DNA of 15,900 nt. Source: Omnitrophica bacterium RBG_13_46_9. GTDB taxonomy: Bacteria > Omnitrophota > Gorgyraeia > JABMRN01 > RBG-13-46-9. A program made the translations under genes and the position numbers. The stretch is taken from the NCBI GenBank assembly GCA_001804045.1, contig MHFD01000073.1, positions 9,591 through 25,490 on the forward strand. The letters are read 5' to 3'. Positions 7,441-14,511 of the stretch are shown piece after piece; positions within the stretch are counted from its first letter, which is position 1; every line of letters begins with the position of its first letter. The notes beneath the pieces are model-generated. The model was not told the origin of the DNA. It saw nothing but the letters and a program-made list of their open reading frames with translations, and ran no database searches.

Positions 7441-8115
7441 ATGAGCGGAATGATTTTACTGGGTGTTTCCATATACATGCTTGGCATGCTGGCTGTGGGG
7501 TATTGGTCGAGCAAGCGGATAAAGAACCTGGCGGATTTTCTCGTAGCCGGCCGCAGGTTGCCTTTCTATCTCGCGTTGGCGACGCTTTTCGCAACGTGGT
7601 TTGGCGCCGGCTCCTGCATGGGCGCTTCGGGGACGGCGTATTCGCGCGGCTTCCTGGGAGTAATATCCGATCCCTTTGCGGCAGGCGTTTCTCTGATACT
7701 AGCGGGATTTTTTTATGTCGGATTTTTAAGAAGACTGAAGCTTTTGACGGTTACCGATATATTCGGTAAATATTACAGCAGGAATTCAGAGATCTTTGCG
7801 TCTATTCTGATGATCCCGGTTTATATAGGTTGGTTGGGCAGCCAAATGGTTGCTCTTGGTTATATAATGTATATCCTTACCGGAATAGACCCGACATTGG
7901 GCATCATATTGGGAGGCATCATCGTTTTGGTATATACGTTTGCAGGCGGCATGTGGGCGGTGACAATTACGGATTTCATACAAGTCACGATATTGGTCTT
8001 GGGGTTATTCATTATTTTTCCCGTAGTTTTAAATAAGGTAGGCGGTTTAGGGGGCGCTTATCATGTCCACGCCACGGGAGTTCTGGCATATTATTCCTCC
8101 AAAACCGGGTTATAG
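7441..8115 (+). CDS. Sodium:solute symporter (SSF family), N-terminal part, frameshifted
   Basis: The first 224 codons of an SSF/SLC5-type sodium-coupled transporter in the inner membrane. It has the family's opening helix, then ADFLVAGRRLPFYLALATLF and GAGSCMGASGTAYSRG, and several further hydrophobic helices up to FTYAGGMWAV-like FAGGMWAVTITDF and IIFPVVL. The frame is SSF-like to about 8050; the last 20 or so residues before the stop do not look like the family. The natural continuation is in the next frame (8063-8887). Joined, the two give about 482 residues, a normal SSF length. GGCGGG lies a few bases before the ATG. The substrate cannot be read from the sequence: sugars, amino acids, organic acids and others are possible in this family. 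Confidence 0.8.
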   Translation: MSGMILLGVSIYMLGMLAVGYWSSKRIKNLADFLVAGRRLPFYLALATLFATWFGAGSCMGASGTAYSRGFLGVISDPFAAGVSLILAGFFYVGFLRRLKLLTVTDIFGKYYSRNSEIFASILMIPVYIGWLGSQMVALGYIMYILTGIDPTLGIILGGIIVLVYTFAGGMWAVTITDFIQVTILVLGLFIIFPVVLNKVGGLGGAYHVHATGVLAYYSSKTGL

Positions 8116-8887
8116 CGGCTGGGTCTCATATATCGGCCAGTGGACGTTGATGGGCTTGGGATGCATAGTGGGGCAGGACCTTATTCAGAGGTCTTTGGCG
8201 AGCAAAAATGAAAAAATAGCTAAATACAGCGCCATCACCGCAGGCGTTTGTTATATTATGGTAGGCACGATTCCCATAATGCTTGGGCTTGCCGGGAGGT
8301 TGATTATGCCCGGCCTGGAAGACCCGGAGCATGTAATGCCTAATCTTGCAATAGAGTTTCTGCCGCCTTTTCTTTTGATGCTTTTTATGGGGGCTCTTAT
8401 CTCGGCCATCATGAGCTCGGCTGATAGCTCTCTTCTTGCCGCCACTTCTCTTATGACAAATAACGTTATTCTGAAGATTTTTCCGAGAGTAAAGAGAAAA
8501 AATCTGTTGCCGTTGGCTAGAGTCACAACAGTAATTGTGGCAGTTATTTCCGTGGGTGTGGCTATCCGCGTGAAACAGATATACCATCTCATGGTGAATT
8601 CCTGGGCCACTCTTTTTGTCGGGATATTTGTCCCGGTTACCGCGGCGCTATATTGGAAAAAAGCAAATAAGCTCGCTGCCTGGGTTTCCATGGTATCCGG
8701 GACAGCGACTTGGCTGGGTTATATATTCTTGAATACGGGCAACTTTCAGGAGATATCCGACCCTATTTTCTACAAAGCTGCGGCATATGGCGGGGCAGTT
8801 GCCTTTGTGAGCTATCTCATTGTAACATTGCTTAGATATGACAGAATAAAACCGACAAAACTTCCTTCCGAATACCCCCCGGCATAA
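8063..8887 (+). CDS. Sodium:solute symporter (SSF family), C-terminal part, in the +1 frame
   Basis: Continues the symporter of 7441-8115 in another frame. The frame is open from 8051, and the coding sense is SSF-like from FWHIIPPKPG on. It includes the WTLMGLGCIVGQDLIQRSLA segment and the helix SAIMSSADSSLLAATS, whose Ser-rich ADSS core matches the conserved sodium-site helix of the family, then four or more helices to a short Pro-rich tail. The ATG at 8063 lies inside the upstream frame and has no clear ribosome binding site, so an independent start is unlikely. A one-base excess in the G run at 8050-8054 would explain the break. This may be an assembly or sequencing error, a real disrupting mutation or, less likely, programmed frameshifting. 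Confidence 0.8.
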   Translation: MSTPREFWHIIPPKPGYSGWVSYIGQWTLMGLGCIVGQDLIQRSLASKNEKIAKYSAITAGVCYIMVGTIPIMLGLAGRLIMPGLEDPEHVMPNLAIEFLPPFLLMLFMGALISAIMSSADSSLLAATSLMTNNVILKIFPRVKRKNLLPLARVTTVIVAVISVGVAIRVKQIYHLMVNSWATLFVGIFVPVTAALYWKKANKLAAWVSMVSGTATWLGYIFLNTGNFQEISDPIFYKAAAYGGAVAFVSYLIVTLLRYDRIKPTKLPSEYPPA

Positions 8888-8890
8888 TAT

Positions 8891-9048
8891 CTAGCGTCTT
8901 CCGCCCTGCCTGCAAAGCAGGCGAGGCGGATCTGTTTGAAGATTTTTCTCGAAGGAAACAACTAGCGTCTAGCTTAACGCCTAGAGTGAGTGCTTTATAG
9001 TCTGGTATTTATAATTACTAATCGCTAGACGCTAACCGCTAGACGCTG
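8891..9048. repeat. Inverted word array based on CTAGCGTCTA
   Basis: CTAGCGTCT occurs at 8891-8899 and CTAGCGTCTAGC at 8962-8973. The reverse complement GCTAGACGCT occurs twice, at 9024-9033 and 9038-9047, giving a 10-bp perfect inverted match across about 50 bases. A diverged copy, AACGCCTAGAG, lies at 8976-8986. The array ends at the stop of the decarboxylase gene. Confidence 0.7.
8900..8945. terminator. Hairpin between convergent genes, probable bidirectional terminator
   Basis: TCCGCC (8900-8905) pairs with GGCGGA (8925-8930) and GCCTGC (8908-8913) with GCAGGC (8917-8922) around an AAA loop, with a two-base internal mismatch. A T-rich stretch follows near 8941. It sits 13 bases past the symporter stop and would also serve the minus-strand operon. 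Confidence 0.5.
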
Positions 9049-9051
9049 ATT

Positions 9052-10248
9052 TTAGACCATGACGATCTTTGCTGGCGGGAAACCGTTGAAGCCTGCGGTT
9101 GCGCTTGCGCACGAATAAGCGCCGATATTTTTCACATAGACCGAGTCGCCTACATAAAGCTCGGCTATCTCGCAGTTATCGGAAAGGGTATCGAAGGAAT
9201 CGCAGGTAGGCCCGGCGAGAGCGCTCAAAAATTTCTGGCCGCGCCGCAATGTCTTGAACTCATACCTGCAGTGGTCAAATATCATACCGGAAAAATCAGC
9301 GTAAACACCGTCGTTAAGATAGTAATAATTTTTATTGTTGCGAAAAGTCCTTCCTATGACCTGGGTAACAAGGATTCCGGCAGGCCCTACTAAAAATCTT
9401 CCCGGCTCGGCTATGAATTTGATATTCTTGTCAAACAGTGTCTTTATTACGCGCCTTATCTGGGAAGCCATTCTTTCAAAATTTACACCTATCTCATTGT
9501 CGAAATGCTGAATGGGGAAACCGCCGCCGATATCCACGATCTTAAGTTGCAACCCCTTTTCTTTCGCTTCTTTTAAAATACCTGCCGAAATCTCCAGGGC
9601 CTGCAGATAATTTTCGACATTGGTGGATTGCGAACCCACGTGAAAACTTACGCCCACCGGCGATAACCCAAGCGCCTTTGCCTTGCGCAAGAGAAAAAAC
9701 GCCTGGTCCGGATCTACCCCGAATTTAAGGGAAAGCTCCACTATGCTTCCGATGTTCGCGACTTTAATGCGGACAAGCACATGCGCGCCGGGATAATACT
9801 TGGCGATCTTGTATAATTCCGGTTCGTTGTCAAAGGTCATAAGTTTGACTTTGTGCCTTCGGGCAAAGGTGATGTCTTCGGGCGTCTTGATAGTGTTGGC
9901 AAAAATAATTTTTGAAGGGGCCGCACCCAGTTCTAAGACACGCTTCATCTCGGCACCGCTGGCTACGTCAAAACCGGACCCGAACTTAATAAATGTTTTG
10001 ATTATTTTGGGATGGGAATTGGCCTTTATGGCATAGAAAGGGGTGACGTCAGGCAGATGTTTGCGGAAACGCTTATATTGTTTTTCGAGTATTGAACGCC
10101 TTATTATCATTAAAGGCGTGTGATGCTTTTTTAGCATCGCTCTTATGAGCGTTTCAACGCTGTAGACTGTATTATCGGAGCCGTTCCCGTTATATTTGGA
10201 CTTCGACTTCGGCGGTTTTAGGCTGTATTGTACGGGCGTCACGGGCAT
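9052..10248 (-). CDS. Ornithine decarboxylase-like PLP enzyme (fold type III)
   Basis: Predicted to decarboxylate L-ornithine (possibly also lysine) to putrescine in the cytoplasm. The 398 residues carry the eukaryotic-type ODC/alanine-racemase-fold signatures: K75 in PFYAIKAN for the PLP Schiff base, GFDVASGAE (92-100), H203 in FHVGSQS, DIGGGFP (239-245), EPGR (281-284), the substrate aspartate region FDH (about 324-326), C349-D350 in GPTCDS, and FNGF (387-390). GPTCDS and FNGF favour ODC or lysine/ornithine decarboxylase over carboxynorspermidine decarboxylase. The start overlaps the synthase gene upstream by 59 bases; GGGAGAG just before the ATG supports it, though the 45-residue extension before the conserved core is poorly conserved and a later start (M38) is possible. 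Overlap implies translational coupling with the homospermidine synthase. Confidence 0.88.
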   Translation of the reverse strand: MPVTPVQYSLKPPKSKSKYNGNGSDNTVYSVETLIRAMLKKHHTPLMIIRRSILEKQYKRFRKHLPDVTPFYAIKANSHPKIIKTFIKFGSGFDVASGAEMKRVLELGAAPSKIIFANTIKTPEDITFARRHKVKLMTFDNEPELYKIAKYYPGAHVLVRIKVANIGSIVELSLKFGVDPDQAFFLLRKAKALGLSPVGVSFHVGSQSTNVENYLQALEISAGILKEAKEKGLQLKIVDIGGGFPIQHFDNEIGVNFERMASQIRRVIKTLFDKNIKFIAEPGRFLVGPAGILVTQVIGRTFRNNKNYYYLNDGVYADFSGMIFDHCRYEFKTLRRGQKFLSALAGPTCDSFDTLSDNCEIAELYVGDSVYVKNIGAYSCASATAGFNGFPPAKIVMV

Positions 10249-11707
10249 TCAATCTCTCCCTTGAATCGACGAGGAACGTGGTAAATTGCCAGACATCCTC
10301 GTCTTTCGGCCTGGGTATATCAAATTTAGTGAATTTCGTATTTAGATTTTTTAAGGGCGTCCAGTCGACAGATCTGGAAACAAAGGGTTTTATATAGGGT
10401 ATAGCTATTCGAAGGATCTCCTCATGGTCCAGATCATCAGGCAGCAGGAAGCCTCTTTTAGGATTTTTAATCATCCAGACAGCGGCTGCTACCACGGAGA
10501 TGGCGACCTGGAGGGTAGTTGCCTGCTGATGTGGAACGAGTTTGCGTGCTGTATGGATATCGAGCAGACTTCCGCACCACCAAGATTTAAAATCATGCCC
10601 CATGAGCAATACCCCAAGCTCATCCCTGCCGCTTATTATTTCATCGCTCATTATTCTCTGTTTTTCCTGAAGTTTGAATTGTCTCATCTCAAGTTCCTGC
10701 ATGGAGTTAATGGCGGCGTCAGACGGCCTGTACGCGTAGTGAACGGTAGGCCTGTAAACGGCTTTTCCGTCTTCCCAGACCGTAAGACGGTCTGAAATGC
10801 TGAACGCCTCCCCGTGACGGATGACCATGCCGGTAATCTCACCGCAGGGCACCCAGGATCGCACCCATGTCTTCATGCCTATCGAAGAGAGACAGATCTG
10901 ATTTTGGGGGCCGACCTTGTGAAAATGAGCGTTGAGAGGAATATAATATTCATGCGTTCCCCAACCCAGCTCCGCAGGGGCGACACCTTCTTCGAAGAAG
11001 CCTTCGATGCTCCATGTATTTACAAACTCATCTACCTCTTTGGGCTTGTCTGTGATTTGCATGTCTCTTTCGCTTATGTGAATAGTTTTTACACCCGTTA
11101 TCTGAGCCAGCTTCGCGAAATTTTTTTCCTGCAGCAGTCCTTGAAGCTGGTCCACTCGCGGGTCGGAAGGTTTTTCACTCAAAATCTTTTTGGCGATATC
11201 CCGAAGCGCGTATTTCGTGAAGTGCGATACCAGACCGGGGTTAGCGCCATGATCGACAATAGCCGTGGTGCCATTATTATCTCCCCATCTGTCCAGCATA
11301 TTGCGAAGTTGCATGTGTCTGGCATACAATGTGTATCGGGTCGGATCGTTACGGTTAGAATCTTTGTATGGATCCCATTCTTCGATCGAGGTATTTGCAT
11401 ATAAAACGCGGTTATCGCGGCACCAATCGAGTATAGCTTCGGCCTCTATATTCCAGGCAAGATCTATTATCATGTCACCAGGGCCTACATATTTTGCAAG
11501 AAGTTTAGTGTAATTATCGGGAGTCACCCTATCGAAAACATATTTTACGCCTCTGTCGAGGGCGTCTTTGACGCGCGAACGATTGTCGACAAAATCCATA
11601 ATAGTAATTTTTTCCGGGGACATTTCAATGAGTTCAAGTACCAGCGGAATGGCGCATTGAGAGACAGAGCCGCAACCTATGACCAATAAATTTCCGTTAA
11701 ATTTCAT
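10190..11707 (-). CDS. hss: Homospermidine synthase (bacterial HSS family)
   Basis: NAD-dependent enzyme making sym-homospermidine from two putrescines, or from putrescine plus spermidine. The 505-residue protein is close to the roughly 480 of characterised bacterial enzymes. It has an N-terminal Rossmann motif IGCGSVSQ (10-17), VLYANTSIEEWDPYKD (about 101-116) and the highly characteristic HGANPGLVSHF (153-163), followed by the long saccharopine-dehydrogenase-like C-terminal part. The frame could open at a TTG at 11713, but AGGAGG (11715-11720) sits 7 bases before the ATG at 11707 and only one before the TTG, so ATG is chosen. It is the first gene of a two-gene operon with the ornithine decarboxylase that would supply putrescine. 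Carboxynorspermidine synthase is a related alternative but lacks this HGANPG context and is shorter. Confidence 0.92.
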   Translation of the reverse strand: MKFNGNLLVIGCGSVSQCAIPLVLELIEMSPEKITIMDFVDNRSRVKDALDRGVKYVFDRVTPDNYTKLLAKYVGPGDMIIDLAWNIEAEAILDWCRDNRVLYANTSIEEWDPYKDSNRNDPTRYTLYARHMQLRNMLDRWGDNNGTTAIVDHGANPGLVSHFTKYALRDIAKKILSEKPSDPRVDQLQGLLQEKNFAKLAQITGVKTIHISERDMQITDKPKEVDEFVNTWSIEGFFEEGVAPAELGWGTHEYYIPLNAHFHKVGPQNQICLSSIGMKTWVRSWVPCGEITGMVIRHGEAFSISDRLTVWEDGKAVYRPTVHYAYRPSDAAINSMQELEMRQFKLQEKQRIMSDEIISGRDELGVLLMGHDFKSWWCGSLLDIHTARKLVPHQQATTLQVAISVVAAAVWMIKNPKRGFLLPDDLDHEEILRIAIPYIKPFVSRSVDWTPLKNLNTKFTKFDIPRPKDEDVWQFTTFLVDSRERLNARDARTIQPKTAEVEVQI

Positions 11708-11729
11708 GATCAAACCTCCTTTTAAAAAA

Positions 11730-11740
11730 ATTATATCATA
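11730..11740 (-). promoter_or_regulatory. Extended -10 promoter for the hss-decarboxylase operon
   Basis: On the minus strand TGATATAAT gives a consensus TATAAT (11730-11735) with the TGN extension. The -35 region is AT-rich without a good TTGACA match, as expected for extended -10 promoters. It leaves a leader of only about 15-20 bases before the AGGAGG and ATG. Confidence 0.65.
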
Positions 11741-12064
11741 GTTATCGATATTTTAAAATAAAAAACTAATAAAAATATATTACCTACCTGCTATCCTCAA
11801 CTTTTTTTAAGGAATGATTATAGCGATTTTTTTGATTCTAAAAAAAGCAATATAGATTACAGAGATTTAGAATTTAATCGCTGTAATCTTTTTCAAATCT
11901 CTGCAATCCCCTTAAAATCAAAGAATGATTACGGTGATTCTTTGCTTCTAAAAGATGCAATCCAGATTACGGAGATTTAAGTCTCAATTGCCGTAGTCTC
12001 TTTTGAGTATATCCATGATCTCTGTAATCATGTTAAAATATAATGCGAACTTTTACGATAAACC
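11741..12064. other. Intergenic region between divergent hss and hydrolase genes
   Basis: No credible ORF. AT-rich upstream DNA of the hss promoter (to about 11810) is followed by the duplicated dyad element (11812-12040) and then the promoter of the hydrolase gene. A second TATAAT at 12039-12044 lacks a convincing -35 box. Confidence 0.6.
11812..12040. repeat. Tandemly duplicated 111-bp element built from a 14-bp word on both strands
   Basis: Copy one (11812-11922) and copy two (11923-12040) align throughout, both opening GAATGATTA and ending TTAAAAT. Each holds four versions of the word GATTACAGAGATTT: two forward, then two reversed. Forward: 11816-11829, 11855-11868, 11927-11940, 11965-11978. 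Reverse: 11876-11888, 11895-11908, 11985-11998, 12017-12029. Each copy can therefore fold on itself, for example AGATTACAG (11854-11862) with CTGTAATCT (11881-11889). Copy two has about 10 extra bases before its last word. Confidence 0.8.
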
Positions 12065-12093
12065 TTGAGACGGCTCGCTTTTAAGTGTATAAT
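12065..12093 (+). promoter_or_regulatory. Sigma70-like promoter for the alpha/beta hydrolase gene
   Basis: TTGAGA (12065-12070), a 17-base spacer and consensus TATAAT (12088-12093). It would give a leader of about 150 bases. That leader contains the palindrome CCCTGCAGGG near 12218-12227 but nothing recognisable as a known riboswitch. Confidence 0.65.
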
Positions 12094-12251
12094 AAATAAC
12101 CTTGTAACATTGCTTATCCGCTGTTTCTGCCCGAAGTCGGCATGAGACAAGGATTCGGATAGGGTATATAAAAAACCGCACAGATCTCTGGCGGGGTATC
12201 CAATATGAGCTCCCGGACCCTGCAGGGCCCTGTCTTATTAAAGGCGACACA

Positions 12252-13049
12252 ATGAAGTTATTTTTGTGGCTCTGCGCCTTCGGCGTATTTTTCGCTATAT
12301 GGGCCAGATATGTCGAGCGGCGCAATATCTATTTTCCCATGAAGGCGATCGACGGCGACCCAGGATCGGCAGGATTGGCTTTCGAAGAGGTTTATTTCAG
12401 AAGCGCCGACAATAAAAAACTACACGGCTGGTTTATACCTAAGGATAATGCTAAATTCACGGTTCTTTTCTGTCACGGAAACGGCGGTAACATCAGCCAT
12501 AGATTGGAAAAGCTCGCACGTATTCATGACCTGGGACTTAGCGTGCTGATATTCGATTATCGCGGTTACGGCAAGAGCGAGGGCAGGCCTTGCGAATCAG
12601 GTCTATATAAAGACGCGGAAGCGGCTTATGGCTATCTTATCAAGGAACGCGCCGTGGCAGGTGACAGCGTTATTCTTTACGGTGAGTCTCTCGGCGGAGC
12701 CGTTGCTGTCGATCTGGCAGCGAAAAAGAATACAGGGGCGTTGATCACGGAAGAGGCTTTTACGTCGATTAAAGATATGACACACATAGTGTATCCGTTT
12801 GTCCCTTCTTTTGTGATTACGAGTAAATTCGATTCCGTTTCCAAAATAAAAAATATCAGTTGCCCGAAACTGATTATTCACAGCACGGGCGATGAGATCG
12901 TGCCGTTTTACATGGGTGAGAAGCTGTTTAATGCCGCAGAACCTCCGAAAAAATTCATTAAGATAAAAGGATCGCACAACACGGCTTTTTTTGACTCGGA
13001 AGAACGGCTCATGAATGAAATAAAGTATTTTTTAGACGGTTTATCCTAG
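12252..13049 (+). CDS. Membrane-anchored alpha/beta hydrolase (BEM46/YfhR-like)
   Basis: A 265-residue serine hydrolase with an uncleaved N-terminal membrane segment (about 2-19). Core motifs: the oxyanion-loop CHGNGGN (about 74-80), FDYRGYGKSEG (about 98-108), nucleophile S146 in GESLGG, D214 in TGDEIVP and H242 in GSHNT, in the order and spacing of a catalytic triad. The arrangement matches the BEM46/YfhR/ABHD13 group, whose substrates are mostly unknown; an esterase, thioesterase or peptidase-like activity is possible. A weak AAAGG lies 8 or so bases before the ATG. The Nudix gene follows after 21 bases, so the two are probably co-transcribed from the promoter at 12065-12093. Family is clear; substrate is not. 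Confidence 0.88.
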   Translation: MKLFLWLCAFGVFFAIWARYVERRNIYFPMKAIDGDPGSAGLAFEEVYFRSADNKKLHGWFIPKDNAKFTVLFCHGNGGNISHRLEKLARIHDLGLSVLIFDYRGYGKSEGRPCESGLYKDAEAAYGYLIKERAVAGDSVILYGESLGGAVAVDLAAKKNTGALITEEAFTSIKDMTHIVYPFVPSFVITSKFDSVSKIKNISCPKLIIHSTGDEIVPFYMGEKLFNAAEPPKKFIKIKGSHNTAFFDSEERLMNEIKYFLDGLS

Positions 13050-13070
13050 CCTATTTGAACGCAATAAAAA

Positions 13071-13586
13071 ATGGGAAGATTGACTAAGAAGATGGTATTC
13101 GGCGGGAAATTATTTGACCTATGTGTTGAAAGACACAGATTCCCGAACGGCTGCCTTGTGGATTTAGAAGTAGTAAAGCATCCCGGCGCCGTTTTAATCG
13201 TGCCGTTTTTAAGCGGCGACAAAATAGTGCTTATAAAGCAATACAGGCCCGTGATCCATTCGTACGTATGGGAGCTTCCTGCGGGGACCCTCGGAAAAGG
13301 CGAGCCGCCTCTTGGATGCGCGAAAAGGGAGCTAAGAGAGGAGATAGGTTACAGCGCGAAGGTTTGGAAGAAAATAGGCCTTATATATCCAGCCCCGGGT
13401 TATACTACCGAAAAAATAATTATATTCAGGGCGCATAAATTAAAAAAAGTTGAAACCGAACAGCAGGACGACGAGATAATAAGCTTAAGCGTATTTACCG
13501 GCAAAGAGATAGGAAAACTTCTATCGTCACGGGAAATCGTAGACGCGAAGACCATATGCGCCCTCAAGCTTTCGGGTATTATTTGA
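13071..13586 (+). CDS. Nudix hydrolase, ADP-ribose pyrophosphatase-like
   Basis: A 171-residue protein with a complete Nudix box: G72, E78, then R86-E-L-R-E-E-I-G93-Y, exactly the GX5EX7REUXEEXGU pattern that binds the metal. The preceding IKQYRPVIHSYVWELPAGTL is typical of the ADP-ribose pyrophosphatase (NudF) subgroup, which splits ADP-ribose to AMP and ribose-5-phosphate. The stretch after the box, IYPAPGYTTEKI, also fits that subgroup. The ATG at 13071 has no good ribosome binding site; M8 at 13092 is a possible alternative start. It follows the hydrolase gene by 21 bases, suggesting translation may depend on the upstream gene. Substrate choice within the family is inferred. Confidence 0.9.
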   Translation: MGRLTKKMVFGGKLFDLCVERHRFPNGCLVDLEVVKHPGAVLIVPFLSGDKIVLIKQYRPVIHSYVWELPAGTLGKGEPPLGCAKRELREEIGYSAKVWKKIGLIYPAPGYTTEKIIIFRAHKLKKVETEQQDDEIISLSVFTGKEIGKLLSSREIVDAKTICALKLSGII

Positions 13587-13622
13587 AAAAGCGCATGATC
13601 CCTTATCAGACAGGACCCATAC

Positions 13623-13748
13623 ATGAAAAGAACGGACAACAGACAGTATAAGCTGACGCAGATAAAACCGAAGGCCTTTTCCAGAGCTAATATAAAAATC
13701 AAAAAAGGAAAAAGATGCGACTCGAGGCTTGATAGAAGGGGTGGCTGA
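13623..13748 (+). CDS. Doubtful 41-residue basic ORF
   Basis: ATG to TGA encodes 41 residues, MKRTDNRQYKLTQIKPKAFS followed by a Lys/Arg-rich tail ending DRRGG. About a third of the residues are Lys or Arg. A weak AGGA lies about 10 bases upstream. It begins 36 bases after the Nudix stop. A small nucleic-acid-binding protein is conceivable, but nothing beyond an open frame and composition supports it. Confidence 0.25.
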   Translation: MKRTDNRQYKLTQIKPKAFSRANIKIKKGKRCDSRLDRRGG

Positions 13749-13853
13749 ACCGGATCAGCACGCTGTCTTTGTTTCGGTATCCGAGCAAATCTATTTCAAA
13801 TTCGCTTATATCCTTTCAACCGTAAGAACTGAAAAACTTCGTTCAAGAAAAGG

Positions 13854-13882
13854 TTGAGCCCATCGATTTTTAGAGGTATAAT
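13854..13882 (+). promoter_or_regulatory. Sigma70-like promoter for the DJ-1/EF-P/flavodoxin gene group
   Basis: TTGAGC (13854-13859), a 17-base spacer and consensus TATAAT (13877-13882), leaving a leader of roughly 15-20 bases before the ATG at 13906. Confidence 0.7.
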
Positions 13883-13905
13883 TTTAGATAAAAGAGTGGC
13901 AGAAC

Positions 13906-14478
13906 ATGACGCAGAGAAGAGTCCTGATTATTCTGGCAGACGGCTTTGAGGAAATCGAGGCGATGGGCCCTGCGGACATTTTAAGGAGAGCGGGAATAGA
14001 TGTCATGCTGGCCGGCCTTTCCGCGCGAGAAGTAACCAGCGCACGCGGAGTAAAAATTTTAGCGGATTCAGAGCTGGACAAACTGAACGGGGAGTTTGAG
14101 GTTGTGGTATTCCCCGGCGGCTCTCTCGGCGCGAAAAATCTCTCAAAATCCGAGAAAGTGAAGACCATTATAAAGGAAATGCACGGAAAGAAGAAGATCA
14201 TAGCGGCGATTTGCGCGTCTCCCGCTGTGGTCCTGGCTCCAACGGGCATTCTTAACGGAAAGAAGGCCACGTGCTATCCAGGTATGGAGGATATGTTTTC
14301 GTCTGAGGTGACTTTTTCTGATGAAGCCGTGGTTGTGGATAAGAACGTTATAACAAGCAGAGGACCGGGCACGGCTTGCCTTTTTGGCATTAAGCTGGCA
14401 GAGATACTTGCTGGAAAAGACGTGGCGGATTCCGTAAAAGAGGCGATGCTTTTAGGGACCAAACCCAGCTTAGGCTAG
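13906..14478 (+). CDS. DJ-1/PfpI family protein (DJ-1/YajL type)
   Basis: A 190-residue protein, the usual length of DJ-1 and YajL. It begins RRVLIILADGFEEIEA, with E18 equivalent to the acid that sits by the reactive cysteine, and has C103 in the nucleophile elbow AAICASP. PGGSLGAKNLS and TSRGPGTA are standard DJ-1 motifs. Tyr-Pro replaces the human His-Pro near residue 127, as in other bacterial members. Activities reported for the family include redox sensing, chaperone function, glyoxalase and debated deglycase activity; none can be chosen from sequence. It leads a gene group with EF-P paralogue, flavodoxin and GuaA-type genes separated by 33 bases or less. A small hairpin (TTAGGC at 14470-14475 with GCCTAA at 14485-14490) spans its stop codon. 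Confidence 0.93.
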   Translation: MTQRRVLIILADGFEEIEAMGPADILRRAGIDVMLAGLSAREVTSARGVKILADSELDKLNGEFEVVVFPGGSLGAKNLSKSEKVKTIIKEMHGKKKIIAAICASPAVVLAPTGILNGKKATCYPGMEDMFSSEVTFSDEAVVVDKNVITSRGPGTACLFGIKLAEILAGKDVADSVKEAMLLGTKPSLG

Positions 14479-14511
14479 ACTTTTGCCTAATCGAAAAAGC
14501 GAGGCCCAACT

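Larger units (their letters stand above)
13587..13905. other. Intergenic region before the DJ-1-family gene
   Basis: About 320 bases. It holds one doubtful small ORF (13623-13748) and the promoter at 13854-13882. No tRNA, repeat array or strong hairpin was found, which contrasts with the other long gaps in the window. Confidence 0.5.

Noticed and set aside
8063..8887. Symporter halves as two real subunits
   Set aside because: SSF transporters are single chains, the second ATG lacks a ribosome binding site, and the first half's last residues are not family-like.
10424..11404. Plus-strand open frames of 123 and 196 codons
   Set aside because: They lie antisense inside the homospermidine synthase gene, whose protein is clearly recognised; no start signals.
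11708..11713. TTG start extending homospermidine synthase by two residues
   Set aside because: It would lie one base from AGGAGG, too close; the ATG at 11707 is spaced correctly.
11812..12040. Repeats resembling a CRISPR array
   Set aside because: Words are 14 bp, degenerate, on both strands and irregularly spaced, with no constant spacer length and no cas genes.
13700..13850. Possible tRNA in the gap before the DJ-1 gene
   Set aside because: No T-loop GGTTCGA-type sequence, no cloverleaf arms of the right spacing, no acceptor stem found.
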